64,000 nt of DNA, taken from contig QOQW01000015.1 of the NCBI GenBank assembly GCA_003327425.1, forward strand, positions 90,781 through 154,780, read 5' to 3'. Every line of letters begins with the position of its first letter. The first letter of the stretch is position 1. Shown here piece by piece: positions 41,261 through 50,369 of this stretch. Made by a program: the position numbers and the translations under genes. This DNA comes from Candidatus Ozemibacter sibiricus (GTDB taxonomy: Bacteria > Muiribacteriota > Ozemobacteria > Ozemobacterales > Ozemobacteraceae). The notes under the pieces were generated by a model, which worked only from the letters and a program-made list of their open reading frames with translations, had not been told where the DNA came from and made no database searches.

Positions 41261-42670
41261 ATGGGCAGAGCAAGCATCGCTTACACGAACAAAGACTACG
41301 AGTCCCTGCGCCGGGAACTGCTGGCGCGGGTGCCGCAGCTCACCGACCGCTGGACGGATTTCAACGCGTCCGACCTCGGCGTGGTGTTGCTGGAACTCTT
41401 CTGCGGCATCGGCGACATGCTGGCCTACTACCTCGACGCCCAGGCGGCGGAGGCATTCCTGCCCACCGCCCGCCAGCGGCAGAACGTCATCAACCTCTGC
41501 AAGCTCATCAGCTACCGGCTTGACGGCCCGGTGGCCGCCACCACCGCTTTGCGATTTTCCCTGGCCGCGCCGCTCGACGCGGACCTGGTGATCCCGGCAG
41601 GAACGACGTGCAGGGCCCGTCTGGAAGAAAACGACATCGTGTTCGAGACGGTCGAAGACGCGACGATCCCTCGGAGCCGGACGAGCGTCGATGCGGGCGC
41701 GCTCCAGGGGAAACGCAAGACCGAGAACTTCACTGCCCACGGGGAAACGGGCGATCCGATCATCCTGGCCGGAAAGGAAATCGCCCACGGGTCGATCCGT
41801 GTGTGGGTGCAGGACCAGGAATGGACCGAGGTCTCCCACTTTCAGGAAAGCGGCTCGGACTCGCGCCACTTCATGGCCGAAACCGATGCGCTGGACATCA
41901 CCCGGATCGTCTTCGGCGACGGATTGCGCGGAGCGGTTCCCGACTCCGGCGCGGAAATCCGCGTCGAGTACCTCGAAACTCTCGGGGCCGAAGGCAACCT
42001 GGGTCCCAACCTCGTCACCGAGCTTCTAACGGCCATCTACCTCGAGGGCGGTCTGGTTCCTCTCGCGGTAATCAACCCGGTCCCCGCGACAGGCGGAGCG
42101 GACCGCGAGACGCTGGAACACGCCCGCCGTCAGGCCCCGGCCGAGGTGCGCTCGCTCTGGAAGGCTGTCACCAAGGAGGATTACCTCGCCCTGGCCGAAG
42201 GGTTTCCGGGCGTGGCCAAGGCCCAGGTCCTTGACGTCAACGACTGCAAGAACATCCGCTACTACCAGGTCAACCTGGCTGTGGCCCCGGACGGCGGCGG
42301 TCCGCCGTCGGCGCTTCTCAAGCAGGACCTCGCCGAATACCTGGAATCGCGCAAGGTCATCACCGTAGAGATCAACCTCTTCGATCCCGTCTATCGGCCG
42401 GTCTCTATTGACGCCGAGGTGTTCGCCTATGCCGGCGAGGACCTCGACCTGGTCCGGAGCCGCGTCGAACAGGCCTTGGCGGACTTCTTCGCCTTCGACC
42501 GCATGAACTTCGGCGCTCCGGTTCATTTCTCGGATCTGGTAGCGCTTCTGGACGGCGTGCGGGGCGTGAGCCACGTGCGCATGTACACGCCGACCCAGGA
42601 CGTCGACATCCGCGCCGGTCAGATCGCGTCACTCGGTCAGGTCAACCTCGACGTGCGGAGGGCGTTCTGA
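41261..42670 (+). CDS. Baseplate J-like wedge protein
   Basis: A 469-residue wedge protein of the gpJ/gp6 family. The N-terminus has YTNKDYESLRRELLARVPQLTDRWTDFNASDLGVVLLELFCGIGDMLAYYLD, the usual opening in this type. The middle has FGDGLRGAVPDSGAEIRVEYLETLGAEGNL and a later QAPAEVRSLWKAVTKEDYLALAEGFPGVAKA. The C-terminal part is VDAEVFAYAG...DLVALLDGVRGVSHV. It builds the hexagonal baseplate rim. The start is the ATG at 41261. Confidence 0.9.
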   Translation: MGRASIAYTNKDYESLRRELLARVPQLTDRWTDFNASDLGVVLLELFCGIGDMLAYYLDAQAAEAFLPTARQRQNVINLCKLISYRLDGPVAATTALRFSLAAPLDADLVIPAGTTCRARLEENDIVFETVEDATIPRSRTSVDAGALQGKRKTENFTAHGETGDPIILAGKEIAHGSIRVWVQDQEWTEVSHFQESGSDSRHFMAETDALDITRIVFGDGLRGAVPDSGAEIRVEYLETLGAEGNLGPNLVTELLTAIYLEGGLVPLAVINPVPATGGADRETLEHARRQAPAEVRSLWKAVTKEDYLALAEGFPGVAKAQVLDVNDCKNIRYYQVNLAVAPDGGGPPSALLKQDLAEYLESRKVITVEINLFDPVYRPVSIDAEVFAYAGEDLDLVRSRVEQALADFFAFDRMNFGAPVHFSDLVALLDGVRGVSHVRMYTPTQDVDIRAGQIASLGQVNLDVRRAF

Positions 42671-44172
42671 TGTCCTCCTACTTCGAAAAGAAGCTCATCG
42701 ACCTGCTTCCGCCGATCTACCGCGAACGGGATGAGTCCGGCGATCTGGATGCCTTTCTCAAGGTCCCGGCCGCGAGCCTGGACGAACTCAAAGTAATGGC
42801 CGAGCGTTTCCCCGAGATTTTCGACGTCGGGCGTTGCGAGGAGAGGTTCCTGCCGTTTCTCGGAGAGATCGTCGGCCACCGCTTCGATCCCACCGTAAAC
42901 GCGGCGGCCCAGCGGCGTCTCATACGCGAGGCCGTGGAGATTTACCGGCGCAAGAGCACCATCCCCGCCATCGGCCGCTCGCTCGTTGACATCGGATGGG
43001 AAGGACGCATCGAGGAGACTTTCCACAAGGCGCTGCGCCTGAACCGCCGTTCGGTTGTCGGACGGGCCAAACTGCCGGGACTGATCTACAGCCTGGGCGT
43101 CTACCGCATCGACAGCGACAACCTCGTCCAGGGAGTCCGGGACGCGCTGCCCTTCCATCATCCCGCGGGCACTCGGGTTTTCTTCCTGCAGTGGCTCTAC
43201 ACGCTCCTGTCCATGGAGTCGGATTTCGAGGCGGTCATCAAGAAGGTCGTCGAGCGGGTGTGTCTCGGGCATCTGCACGAAACGTTCGTGGTCAACCACA
43301 ATGCCCTGAACACGGATTACCACCTCACCCGCAAGAACAAGACCTGGGGTTGGTGGCGGATCACCGACGGCACAACGCTCATGCAGGACATCGAGCGCGC
43401 CGCGGTGTGCGTCTCCCGCTGGCATGGCCGCTCGCCCCGGTTCCGTCTGAACACCGGAGACCTCAACGCCGAACGTCTGCCGAACCTGTGGATCAGCGAA
43501 CGGCGTGCGGCGTTTTGCTGCGAGATCGAAACCAAGCCCGTGGTGGAACCGGGCGTCTCGTTCATCCGGCTGGCGGGCCAGGAACTGAATCGTTCGCGCC
43601 TGAACCGTTCCGCGCAGCCTTGCCGGAACAAGTTCAGCCAAAAAGACATGCTCTCGGAAGCCGTCCAGGATGCGCCCGACCTCGCGGCAGACCGCCGCAC
43701 GCACCGGTACGGGAAGCGGTCACGGCTCTCCCATTGGTTCCGCGTCGGGCATTCGAGGCTCGGAAGGGACGACAAGGTCTCCGGCGCGGCCGTGGGCCGT
43801 CACCTTTTCATCACCGCTTACGCCGACGCTCAGTGGTCGGAGGTATCCGGCGCATGGGACGTCGTCGACCGCTGGCGCGCCCGCAGGCCCGGCTTTTCCC
43901 TGAACAACAAGGCGCTCAACCTCGCCGAACTGACCGACGCCTATGTGACCGAGGCCCGCGCATCCTTCGAGATGGACGTGGACACGGGCATTCCGCGCCG
44001 AAGACGCGTGGAGACGCTCCTGCTCAACCGCCGCAGGCTGAACCACACCGGCTTGCTTTTGTCGGTAGACCGGACCCGGCCCATGCGGCTGGGAATGATG
44101 CCCCTCAACGCGGCCGGGTTCCGGGCGTCCCGGCCCTGCCTGCGCTGGCGGATATTACCCACCGCAGCATGA
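42670..44172 (+). CDS. Tail protein I-like with large C-terminal extension
   Basis: A 500-residue protein. The first 190 residues match phage tail protein I (LPPIYRERDESGDLDAFLKVPAASLDELKVM; FLPFLGEIVGHRFDPTVNAAAQRRLIREAVEIYRRKSTIPAIGRSL). The rest, of no recognised family, has two related units around KNKTWGWWRITDGTT and GRHLFITAYADAQWSEV, each followed by RWHGRSPRFRLN or RWRARRPGFSLN. This suggests an internal duplication of fibre-binding modules. The start overlaps the J stop (TGATG). A minus-strand cargo gene follows after 4 bp. Confidence 0.8.
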   Translation: MSSYFEKKLIDLLPPIYRERDESGDLDAFLKVPAASLDELKVMAERFPEIFDVGRCEERFLPFLGEIVGHRFDPTVNAAAQRRLIREAVEIYRRKSTIPAIGRSLVDIGWEGRIEETFHKALRLNRRSVVGRAKLPGLIYSLGVYRIDSDNLVQGVRDALPFHHPAGTRVFFLQWLYTLLSMESDFEAVIKKVVERVCLGHLHETFVVNHNALNTDYHLTRKNKTWGWWRITDGTTLMQDIERAAVCVSRWHGRSPRFRLNTGDLNAERLPNLWISERRAAFCCEIETKPVVEPGVSFIRLAGQELNRSRLNRSAQPCRNKFSQKDMLSEAVQDAPDLAADRRTHRYGKRSRLSHWFRVGHSRLGRDDKVSGAAVGRHLFITAYADAQWSEVSGAWDVVDRWRARRPGFSLNNKALNLAELTDAYVTEARASFEMDVDTGIPRRRRVETLLLNRRRLNHTGLLLSVDRTRPMRLGMMPLNAAGFRASRPCLRWRILPTAA

Positions 44173-44176
44173 CGGC

Positions 44177-45076
44177 TCAGGCCCGGGCATGCTTGACCGA
44201 CTTCTCATGTTTCTTGAGGGGAGGATCGGACTTTTTGATTTCGAGTTCGTACTCGGCAAAAAGCCCGCTGGCCTCTTGGCGGAGGCGTCGCTCGGCAATG
44301 TCAATGTAATTGGAGTCGATTTCGATTCCGATGCTATTGCGTCCTGTTTTCATGGCCGCGAGCATGGTCGTCCCAGTCCCGCAGAAAGGGTCCAGGACGG
44401 TATCCTCGACGAATGAGAACATGCGAACCAGCCGGTACGCCAACTCGAACGGGAAAGGAGCAGGATGTTTCCGGGTCGATTCTCCTGGGATGTTCCAGAA
44501 CTGACGAAACCAAGCATCAAACTCTTCTTTCGACATGCGGCTCTTATCGCGCTGATATTGAGTAGGTTTTCGGTATCCCCCTGGCTTTCTTTGCATCAGA
44601 ATGAACTCAATGTCGTTCTTAATGATCGCGTTAGGCTCATACGGTTTTCCAAGGAACTTGGACCCGTTTTCCACCTCGAAGGATGCGTTGGCTATCTTGT
44701 GCCAAATGATGGGATTGAGATTGTCGAAGCCGATTTTCCGGCACATGACGGCGATGTCGGCGTGCAATGGAACAACAACGTGCCTTCCGAACGCTCGTCG
44801 GGAAAGGCAGACGTCTCCGACCACACAAACCAAGCGGCCTCCCGGGACCAAGACACGAAAACATTCACGCCAAACCTTCTCCAATTCACCAAGGAAATCT
44901 TCGTAGTCCTTGACGTGTCCCAACTGGTCCGGGTGTTCGTTGTAACGCTTTAATGTCCAATAGGGAGGCGAAGTAACTACGAGATGAATGGATTCATCTG
45001 GAAGGAACGAGAGGTCACGTGCGTCACCCTGAACCAACTGGTGCCGAGTTCTTTTTTGTTCGTTATTACGGCTCAT
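44177..45076 (-). CDS. DNA methyltransferase (N4-cytosine/N6-adenine, beta class)
   Basis: A 299-residue methyltransferase. The catalytic motif TSPPYW is near the N-terminus and the SAM-binding motif VLDPFCGTGTTMLAA near the C-terminus, the beta-class order. SPPY suggests N4-cytosine as target, but N6-adenine enzymes of this class exist. The gene overlaps the endonuclease gene by 4 bp. It protects the DNA from the partner nuclease. Confidence 0.85.
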   Translation of the reverse strand: MSRNNEQKRTRHQLVQGDARDLSFLPDESIHLVVTSPPYWTLKRYNEHPDQLGHVKDYEDFLGELEKVWRECFRVLVPGGRLVCVVGDVCLSRRAFGRHVVVPLHADIAVMCRKIGFDNLNPIIWHKIANASFEVENGSKFLGKPYEPNAIIKNDIEFILMQRKPGGYRKPTQYQRDKSRMSKEEFDAWFRQFWNIPGESTRKHPAPFPFELAYRLVRMFSFVEDTVLDPFCGTGTTMLAAMKTGRNSIGIEIDSNYIDIAERRLRQEASGLFAEYELEIKKSDPPLKKHEKSVKHARA

Positions 45077-45891
45077 CGAGCCACCCCCAAACGAGCCAGA
45101 AGCATCCTTACGGCATTCTCTATCGAGTCCTTGGACTCGGAGGCGAATGAAATAGCGTCGATGTTATCCGACGAAAGCCTATTCTGGATATTGATGTGTT
45201 CGTCGATGAAAGGGTAGTAAATGACGGCGGCAAACTTTGCCTCCGGAAAAACCGATTTGAGTTTGGCGGCCTTGTTCACGATCTCATCACAACGCTTGTG
45301 AATATCCCTGCGCGCCTCGATTCGCTTGACGTCGATTCCTATCCGTACAGGTCCCTCGTGCGGCGTGGCCGCATCAAGCTCGAATTCCTCGCCGTTTGCC
45401 GTGAACTTGCGTTTCTTGAATTTTACCGAGCTGAATCGGTTTAAGGTTTCAATGATCCTCCGTTCCCATCGTCCTTTCCCTTTCCGGATTTCCTTGTCTA
45501 TGAAGGCAACCCGATCAAGACTTGATAGAGCTGGGATCTCAATGTAGGGAGGAAGAAATGGCTTGATATACCCTGCTATGGCGGAAGCTTGCTGCTCAGT
45601 CAACCTCGGGTTGTATGTATCAACGTTCTTTATTTGCAGGTCGCGTTCTATGGCCCGCGCTGCGATGTTACAGACGGCGACCAGTGGCTTGAGAATTGAC
45701 GGGTGGCGCATGATGGCTTTGGCCAAGTCGAGCACGCTTACGTTCGAGAATACGATAACCTCTACCTGACGGGTTTCTATGAAGTCGGCAAACGCATCTC
45801 GCAGCGCCTTTTCGATAGCTTCCTGGCGCACCTTCGCATCATCAGCCACCCACGACATGTAATCTGCATGAGAGCCGTATCCGTCAGGCAT
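45073..45891 (-). CDS. Probable restriction endonuclease of the second RM system
   Basis: A 272-residue protein next to the methyltransferase gene. The last half holds a PD-(D/E)xK-like core: FELDAATPHEGPVRIGIDVKRIEARRDIHKR, where the Asp of ELD and the Asp-x-Lys of IDVK fit the active site. The N-terminal half is helical (EKALRDAFADFIETRQVEVIVFSN). I do not recognise a named enzyme, so the site cut is unknown. Gene order regulator, nuclease, methyltransferase fits a type II system. Confidence 0.7.
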   Translation of the reverse strand: MPDGYGSHADYMSWVADDAKVRQEAIEKALRDAFADFIETRQVEVIVFSNVSVLDLAKAIMRHPSILKPLVAVCNIAARAIERDLQIKNVDTYNPRLTEQQASAIAGYIKPFLPPYIEIPALSSLDRVAFIDKEIRKGKGRWERRIIETLNRFSSVKFKKRKFTANGEEFELDAATPHEGPVRIGIDVKRIEARRDIHKRCDEIVNKAAKLKSVFPEAKFAAVIYYPFIDEHINIQNRLSSDNIDAISFASESKDSIENAVRMLLARLGVAR

Positions 45892-46081
45892 ATCGACTCT
45901 CCCGCTTGGTATTTGCTGCTTTCACCGGCAGTTCCACGTCTTGCACATCCTTGGCTATCAGTCTTGAAACATATTCTTGAATGGTCACGTCTTCCAGGGC
46001 GCACATCACCCGCAGCTTCTGGTGCACCTCATCGGGCAGCGCCACGTGTATCTTGCGCTCTTTCGGCTTGGCGTTTTTCAT
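45884..46081 (-). CDS. Ribbon-helix-helix regulator of the second RM system
   Basis: A 65-residue Arc/CopG-like protein: ERKIHVALPDEVHQKLRVMCALEDVTIQEYVSRLIAKD, a beta strand and two helices. The start is the ATG at 46081, 8 bases after GGAG. It overlaps the nuclease gene by 8 bp and lies right after a promoter overlapped by two direct repeats, which suggests that it represses its own operon and times the nuclease relative to the methyltransferase. Confidence 0.75.
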   Translation of the reverse strand: MKNAKPKERKIHVALPDEVHQKLRVMCALEDVTIQEYVSRLIAKDVQDVELPVKAANTKRESRYA

Positions 46082-46099
46082 TGGGCACACTCCATCATG

Positions 46100-46139
46100 A
46101 ACCGTAGGTTAGTATAAACCGTAGGTATCTTCAAGTCAA
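46100..46139 (-). promoter_or_regulatory. Promoter with paired operator repeats for the second RM operon
   Basis: On the minus strand TTGACT (46139-46134) and TATACT (46116-46111) are 17 bp apart. The 10-mer ACCTACGGTT occurs at 46126-46117, in the spacer, and at 46109-46100, over the expected start of transcription, 17 bp apart, the form of direct-repeat sites bound by ribbon-helix-helix proteins. Confidence 0.75.
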
Positions 46140-46163
46140 GAACAAAAGCCGGCTCTTCTTCCG

Positions 46164-46196
46164 CCGACAGCTTCGCGCTGTCTCCGGTAAGTATCC
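46164..46196 (+). promoter_or_regulatory. Late-promoter-like motif, copy 8 of 8
   Basis: CCGAC-N14-TCCGGTAAGTATCC. It begins 24 bp past the minus-strand -35 box and ends 66 bases before the tail fibre-linked gene. In this copy the 5' part forms a hairpin, GACAGC-N5-GCTGTC; other copies do not keep a stem of that size. Confidence 0.65.
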
Positions 46197-46262
46197 GTTG
46201 GAACGCTTGTTCCATCGGGCTGTTTAGGCTCGCGCCAGCCCAGACCTGAAGGAGGAATACGC

Positions 46263-46796
46263 ATGTCACTTGGACTCATCGTCAAGACCGGCCGCATTCT
46301 CACCGCCCGGCTGCTCATGGGCGATCCCATCGAGGGCATCACCCACTGCGCCATCGGTGACGGGGACGCCACGTTCACCGATCCCGTCAATCCGCCCGCT
46401 CCGGATATCGACCAGACAGCGCTCAAGAACGAGCGGGCCCGCAAAAAGCAGTACAAGCGCACCTTTCTCAAGGAAGACCCGGAGGGGACGCTCATCGTGA
46501 ACGGCATCCATTACATCGAAACCGGCGAGGAGACCCAGACCATCGGCGTCTTCTTCCGCTTCGAGGAAAACGAAGCCAACGGCATCACCATCCGGGAATA
46601 CGGATTCTTCGGCGGAGACGTGGCCTACATCGCCGGACTCCAGTCCGATTATGCGGCGAACGGCGTTTACCACCCGGACACCAATCCGACCGGTGAGGTG
46701 CTCGATCCCGGCTATCTGTACGAAGTGAAGAACATCCCCGACTTCAACAAGACCTCGGACACGCGGGTGGAGCTGGTCGGGGTCATCAAGATTTAG
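46263..46796 (+). CDS. Tail fibre or collar-linked baseplate protein
   Basis: A 177-residue protein; AAGGAGG before the ATG. It opens LIVKTGRILTARLLMGDPIEGITHCAIGDGDATFTDPVNPP and has TQTIGVFFRFEENEANGITIREYGFFGGD. This is the style of the N-terminal domain of phage tail fibre proteins (an AIG-x-G segment and an I-x-E-x-G-x-F). It lies just before the large fibre gene and probably attaches it to the baseplate. Confidence 0.65.
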   Translation: MSLGLIVKTGRILTARLLMGDPIEGITHCAIGDGDATFTDPVNPPAPDIDQTALKNERARKKQYKRTFLKEDPEGTLIVNGIHYIETGEETQTIGVFFRFEENEANGITIREYGFFGGDVAYIAGLQSDYAANGVYHPDTNPTGEVLDPGYLYEVKNIPDFNKTSDTRVELVGVIKI

Positions 46797-46807
46797 GAGG
46801 AAAGACC

Positions 46808-49800
46808 ATGTCCATCTCGCGCGATACGTTCGACCCGGCGAAAAACTACAAGCGGGTCCGCTACCACCAGGACCGGGACCTACTCGACTCGGAACTGAAC
46901 GAGCAGCAGGACATCATCAATAACGAGCGCAGGAAGCTCGCGGACATCCTCTTCAAGGAGGGGGCCATCGTCAGCGGCTTCGGCGTGACGGTCGCGGCCA
47001 ACGTGCTCACCGTGGCCGAGGGGCTGGTCTACATCGACGGCTGCCTGGAGCGCGTGCCCGGAGCGGTGCTCACCTATGACCCGGCCAAGACGAGCGGCGC
47101 GGATTACGTCTATGTCGAGCTGCTCAAGTACAACTACGGCTACAACCAGGACGCCGTGCTCATCAACCCCGCCACCGGCGAACCCACCGCCGAGCGCGAG
47201 AAGTGGGTCTTATCCCTCAAGAATCACGACACGAGCGGCGAGGCGTTGCCGAACAACGTGACCCAGCGCAAGGTGGTCGCTGTCCACAAATTCGACCGCG
47301 AAACCGGCGACGTGACGGCGACCGTCCGCGAAAAATCGAACCTCTACCTGCAGGACCTGCTCGGGACGCTGCCCGGAAGCCGCATCACCGTGGCGTCGAT
47401 CACCGAGGATCAGCTCGCCTTCGCCGCCGCCGAGGGGCTGAACTCGCTGCTCCAGAACCTTGCGGAGCGGACCTACGACCAGGCCGGCAGTTATCTGGTC
47501 AAGGGACTCGACAGCTTCATCGGCGACAACGACGGCCAAAACGTCGAGGTGATCACCAACGCGGGCCGAGCCTATATCCAAGGGTTCCGCCTGCAGAAAG
47601 ACCTGCCCACAACCACCTTGGTGCCCAAGTCCACTGCGGTCAAATCGGTCCGGGGTGAACAGAAGACCTACGTGGTCGGCACCCGGCGCTATGCCCTCAA
47701 CAACACGCCTCTCAAGGAAACCACTCAGGTCGAGGCCATCGTGGAGATCGTCTCCAACATCACCCGCGGCTCCGTCGGGGGCGGCGAGGACCTGCTCGTT
47801 CCCAACCCGGTGGTGGATATCATCGAGGTGAGCCAGGGCGCGACGGTCTTTCAGGAAGGAGCGGACTGGCAGCAGTCCGGCAACTACGTGGACTGGCTGG
47901 GTTCGGGCAACGAGCCGGCCATCGGCACGACTTACACCGTCCGCTGGACCTACACCAAACAGATGATCAAGGGGGCGGACTACGTGGACGGCGGCTGGTT
48001 CGGACGTTCGGGCCATCCCGCGGCTGACGAGTATTTCTATCTGGTCACCGCGCAGAGCGCCGCCGGCGAAACCCCGTACGATCCCGCCAAGGTCGTCTCG
48101 CGCGACACCCCGGCCGGTGAAATCAACCGCCTCTCCTGGCTGCCGGTCAGCGGCGCGACCGGTTACCGCATCTATCGCGGCACGCAAAACGCGGCCCGCG
48201 CGGACTTTCAGCGGCTCAAGGACGTGGCCGCCGGGGTTACCTCATACACCGACGATGGCGTGGACGAGGTTGTGGGCGGCAACCCGCCCGCCTCCAACAC
48301 GAGCGGCCTGACCATGTCCCCGGTGCAGGTCGAGCCCGGCAACCTTTCCATCATCAATTTCGGCCGCGCCAATATCGGCGACGAGCCGGTGGCCGGCTCC
48401 AACTGCAGCATCGACTACGACTACTACGTCGGACGCAGGGACATCATCTACGCCACCACCCGCGAGATCAAGCGGCTGGAAGGCGCTCCGGCGGACTGGC
48501 CGAAGCTGCCCATCGTCCCGGAAGGCACGCTCGGACTCTGCAGCGTCGATTGTCCGCCGAATTCGGTGGACCTGACGGTCCAGAACTTCGGCCTGACCCG
48601 CGTCACCATGGACCAGATCCACGAGATCATCAAGGACGTCGAGGACCTCAAATACAACGACGCCCAGTTCCAGATGAACAACGAGCTGCAGAACCGGGAC
48701 GCCCAGACCAAGAAGGGCGTCTACTCCGACGACTTTTCGAACGACGCCCAGTCCGACATCTATCACAGCGAGTGGAGCGCCCGCATCGACCGGGTCCGGC
48801 GCTTCGCCGCACCGGCCAGGACAGCCTCGGCCACCGTGCTCACGGTAAATCCCTCGGCGAGCAACGCCTTGTTCAAGGGCAGCCTCGCGTTGCTCCCGGC
48901 CACGGAACGTGTGCTCGTCGAGCAGACCGACTGGTCCGAGGTCAAGAACATCAACCCCTACGCCGTGTTCGAGAAACCCGATGCCTCAGTGGAGATCACG
49001 CCGAACATCGGCAGGCGCGGCCAGACCGGAATCGCCGTGGTCGGGTCCAACTTTCAGTCCAACGCGAACAACGTGACCATCCGCTGCGACGGCCAGGTGG
49101 TGGCGTCGGGTGTCCATGCGGACACCGCGGGCCGCGTGAGCGCGTCCTTCGTCATCCCCGAGAACGTGCGCAACGGCAACCGCATCGTGGAAATGACCGA
49201 CGGGCTCTATTCCGCCCGAGCCGGCATTCAGATCAACGATCCGATGGTCATCACCCGCATCGAACGCATCGTCGAGGAGCGCATCATCCGCGTGCCCGTG
49301 GTTCAAGTGGTCTGGCGCACACAGATCGTCACCGTGCGCAACGATCCTCTGGCCCAGACCTTCAGCTTCACCGAGGACAAGGTGGTCTCCGGTGTGGGAT
49401 TGTACTTCACAGCCAAAGACCCGTCCATCCCGGTCACGGTTCAAATCCGCGGCGTCACCACGGGTCTGCCCAACGGCGTTATTTTCGCTGAAAAGGTCCT
49501 GGCCCCTGGCGACGTAAGTCTGAACGTCGAGACCAAGGTCGTCTTCGCCAACCCGTTTTACGCGCAGGCGGGAACCAGCTATGCCGTCGTGTTGCTTACC
49601 AACAGCAGCAACTACCGCATGCGCGTCGCCACCCTGGGGCAACTGGGTCAAAACGGCGTGATCACCCGGCAGACCTATGCGGCCGGCGTGCTGCTGGAAA
49701 GCTCCAACGCCGAAACCTGGGCCCCGCTCAACGGCTCCGATCTCACCATGAAAATCTATGGTTACGACTTTCAGCCCAGCGGCGAGGTGCGCTTCCAGCC

Positions 49801-50356
49801 CATCACCGGCGTACAGTTCAGCGATCTGAACCTGGACGAATACTCATCCGTTCCTCAAGGCACCGGCATCGCTTGGGAGTACTCGACCGACGGCGGCGTC
49901 CTCTGGGACGCCATCGTGCCCGCGGAGGAGGAGCGCCTCCCCAACTTGGCAAGTCAAGTGCTGGTCCGGGCGCTTTTTTCCAGCAACGCCGCCAACATCT
50001 CTCCGGCGTTGATCCACAAGGATGTAAACCTCATCGGGTATCTCAACAACCCGACGGGCACGTACCTTAATCGGGAAAACGAACTCACCCAGGGCGTCTC
50101 ATCCACCAAAATATACACCCAGATGAACATCCCGAGCGGGACGACCATCAACTGGTTCGCCTCCAACAACGGCGGCGCGACCTGGGAAGCCATGTCGATC
50201 CTGACGACGCGCAAAATCGACCAGGAGTGGACGGAGTACACGCTCACCAGAACCTTCTCCGACCCGAACGGAAACAGGGTCCGCTACAAGGCGGAGATGA
50301 CCGGCAACAACCTGGTGTACCCGAGGATTCACACCCTCGGTGCGACGCTGAGCTGA
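46808..50356 (+). CDS. Large tail fibre/baseplate protein with DUF4815-like N-terminus
   Basis: A 1182-residue protein. The N-terminus, FDPAKNYKRVRYHQDRDLLDSELNEQQDIINNERRKLADILF, followed by GAIVSGFGVTV and EGLVYIDGCLERVPG, matches the DUF4815 phage fibre class. The middle contains a fibronectin-like segment (LSWLPVSGATGYRIYRGTQ) and an IPT/TIG-like Ig unit (VEITPNIGRRGQTGIAVVGSNFQSNANNVTI). The C-terminal third is beta-rich (FAEKVLAPGDVSLNVETKVVFANPFYAQAGTSYAVVL). It is the longest plus-strand gene in this late part and a likely host-recognition protein. Confidence 0.75.
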   Translation: MSISRDTFDPAKNYKRVRYHQDRDLLDSELNEQQDIINNERRKLADILFKEGAIVSGFGVTVAANVLTVAEGLVYIDGCLERVPGAVLTYDPAKTSGADYVYVELLKYNYGYNQDAVLINPATGEPTAEREKWVLSLKNHDTSGEALPNNVTQRKVVAVHKFDRETGDVTATVREKSNLYLQDLLGTLPGSRITVASITEDQLAFAAAEGLNSLLQNLAERTYDQAGSYLVKGLDSFIGDNDGQNVEVITNAGRAYIQGFRLQKDLPTTTLVPKSTAVKSVRGEQKTYVVGTRRYALNNTPLKETTQVEAIVEIVSNITRGSVGGGEDLLVPNPVVDIIEVSQGATVFQEGADWQQSGNYVDWLGSGNEPAIGTTYTVRWTYTKQMIKGADYVDGGWFGRSGHPAADEYFYLVTAQSAAGETPYDPAKVVSRDTPAGEINRLSWLPVSGATGYRIYRGTQNAARADFQRLKDVAAGVTSYTDDGVDEVVGGNPPASNTSGLTMSPVQVEPGNLSIINFGRANIGDEPVAGSNCSIDYDYYVGRRDIIYATTREIKRLEGAPADWPKLPIVPEGTLGLCSVDCPPNSVDLTVQNFGLTRVTMDQIHEIIKDVEDLKYNDAQFQMNNELQNRDAQTKKGVYSDDFSNDAQSDIYHSEWSARIDRVRRFAAPARTASATVLTVNPSASNALFKGSLALLPATERVLVEQTDWSEVKNINPYAVFEKPDASVEITPNIGRRGQTGIAVVGSNFQSNANNVTIRCDGQVVASGVHADTAGRVSASFVIPENVRNGNRIVEMTDGLYSARAGIQINDPMVITRIERIVEERIIRVPVVQVVWRTQIVTVRNDPLAQTFSFTEDKVVSGVGLYFTAKDPSIPVTVQIRGVTTGLPNGVIFAEKVLAPGDVSLNVETKVVFANPFYAQAGTSYAVVLLTNSSNYRMRVATLGQLGQNGVITRQTYAAGVLLESSNAETWAPLNGSDLTMKIYGYDFQPSGEVRFQPITGVQFSDLNLDEYSSVPQGTGIAWEYSTDGGVLWDAIVPAEEERLPNLASQVLVRALFSSNAANISPALIHKDVNLIGYLNNPTGTYLNRENELTQGVSSTKIYTQMNIPSGTTINWFASNNGGATWEAMSILTTRKIDQEWTEYTLTRTFSDPNGNRVRYKAEMTGNNLVYPRIHTLGATLS

Positions 50357-50369
50357 TCGGAGGGACGTC

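Noticed and set aside
41233..41523. GTG-led plus-strand ORF at the start of the J gene
   Set aside because: It has a GGAGGG site, but it runs in another frame through clear J coding sequence with no domain of its own.
46164..46182. Hairpin GACAGC-N5-GCTGTC in motif copy 8 as evidence for a riboswitch
   Set aside because: The pairing is not kept in copies 1, 2, 3 and 5, and compensating changes are not seen. Fixed bases and spacing fit a DNA site better than an RNA fold.
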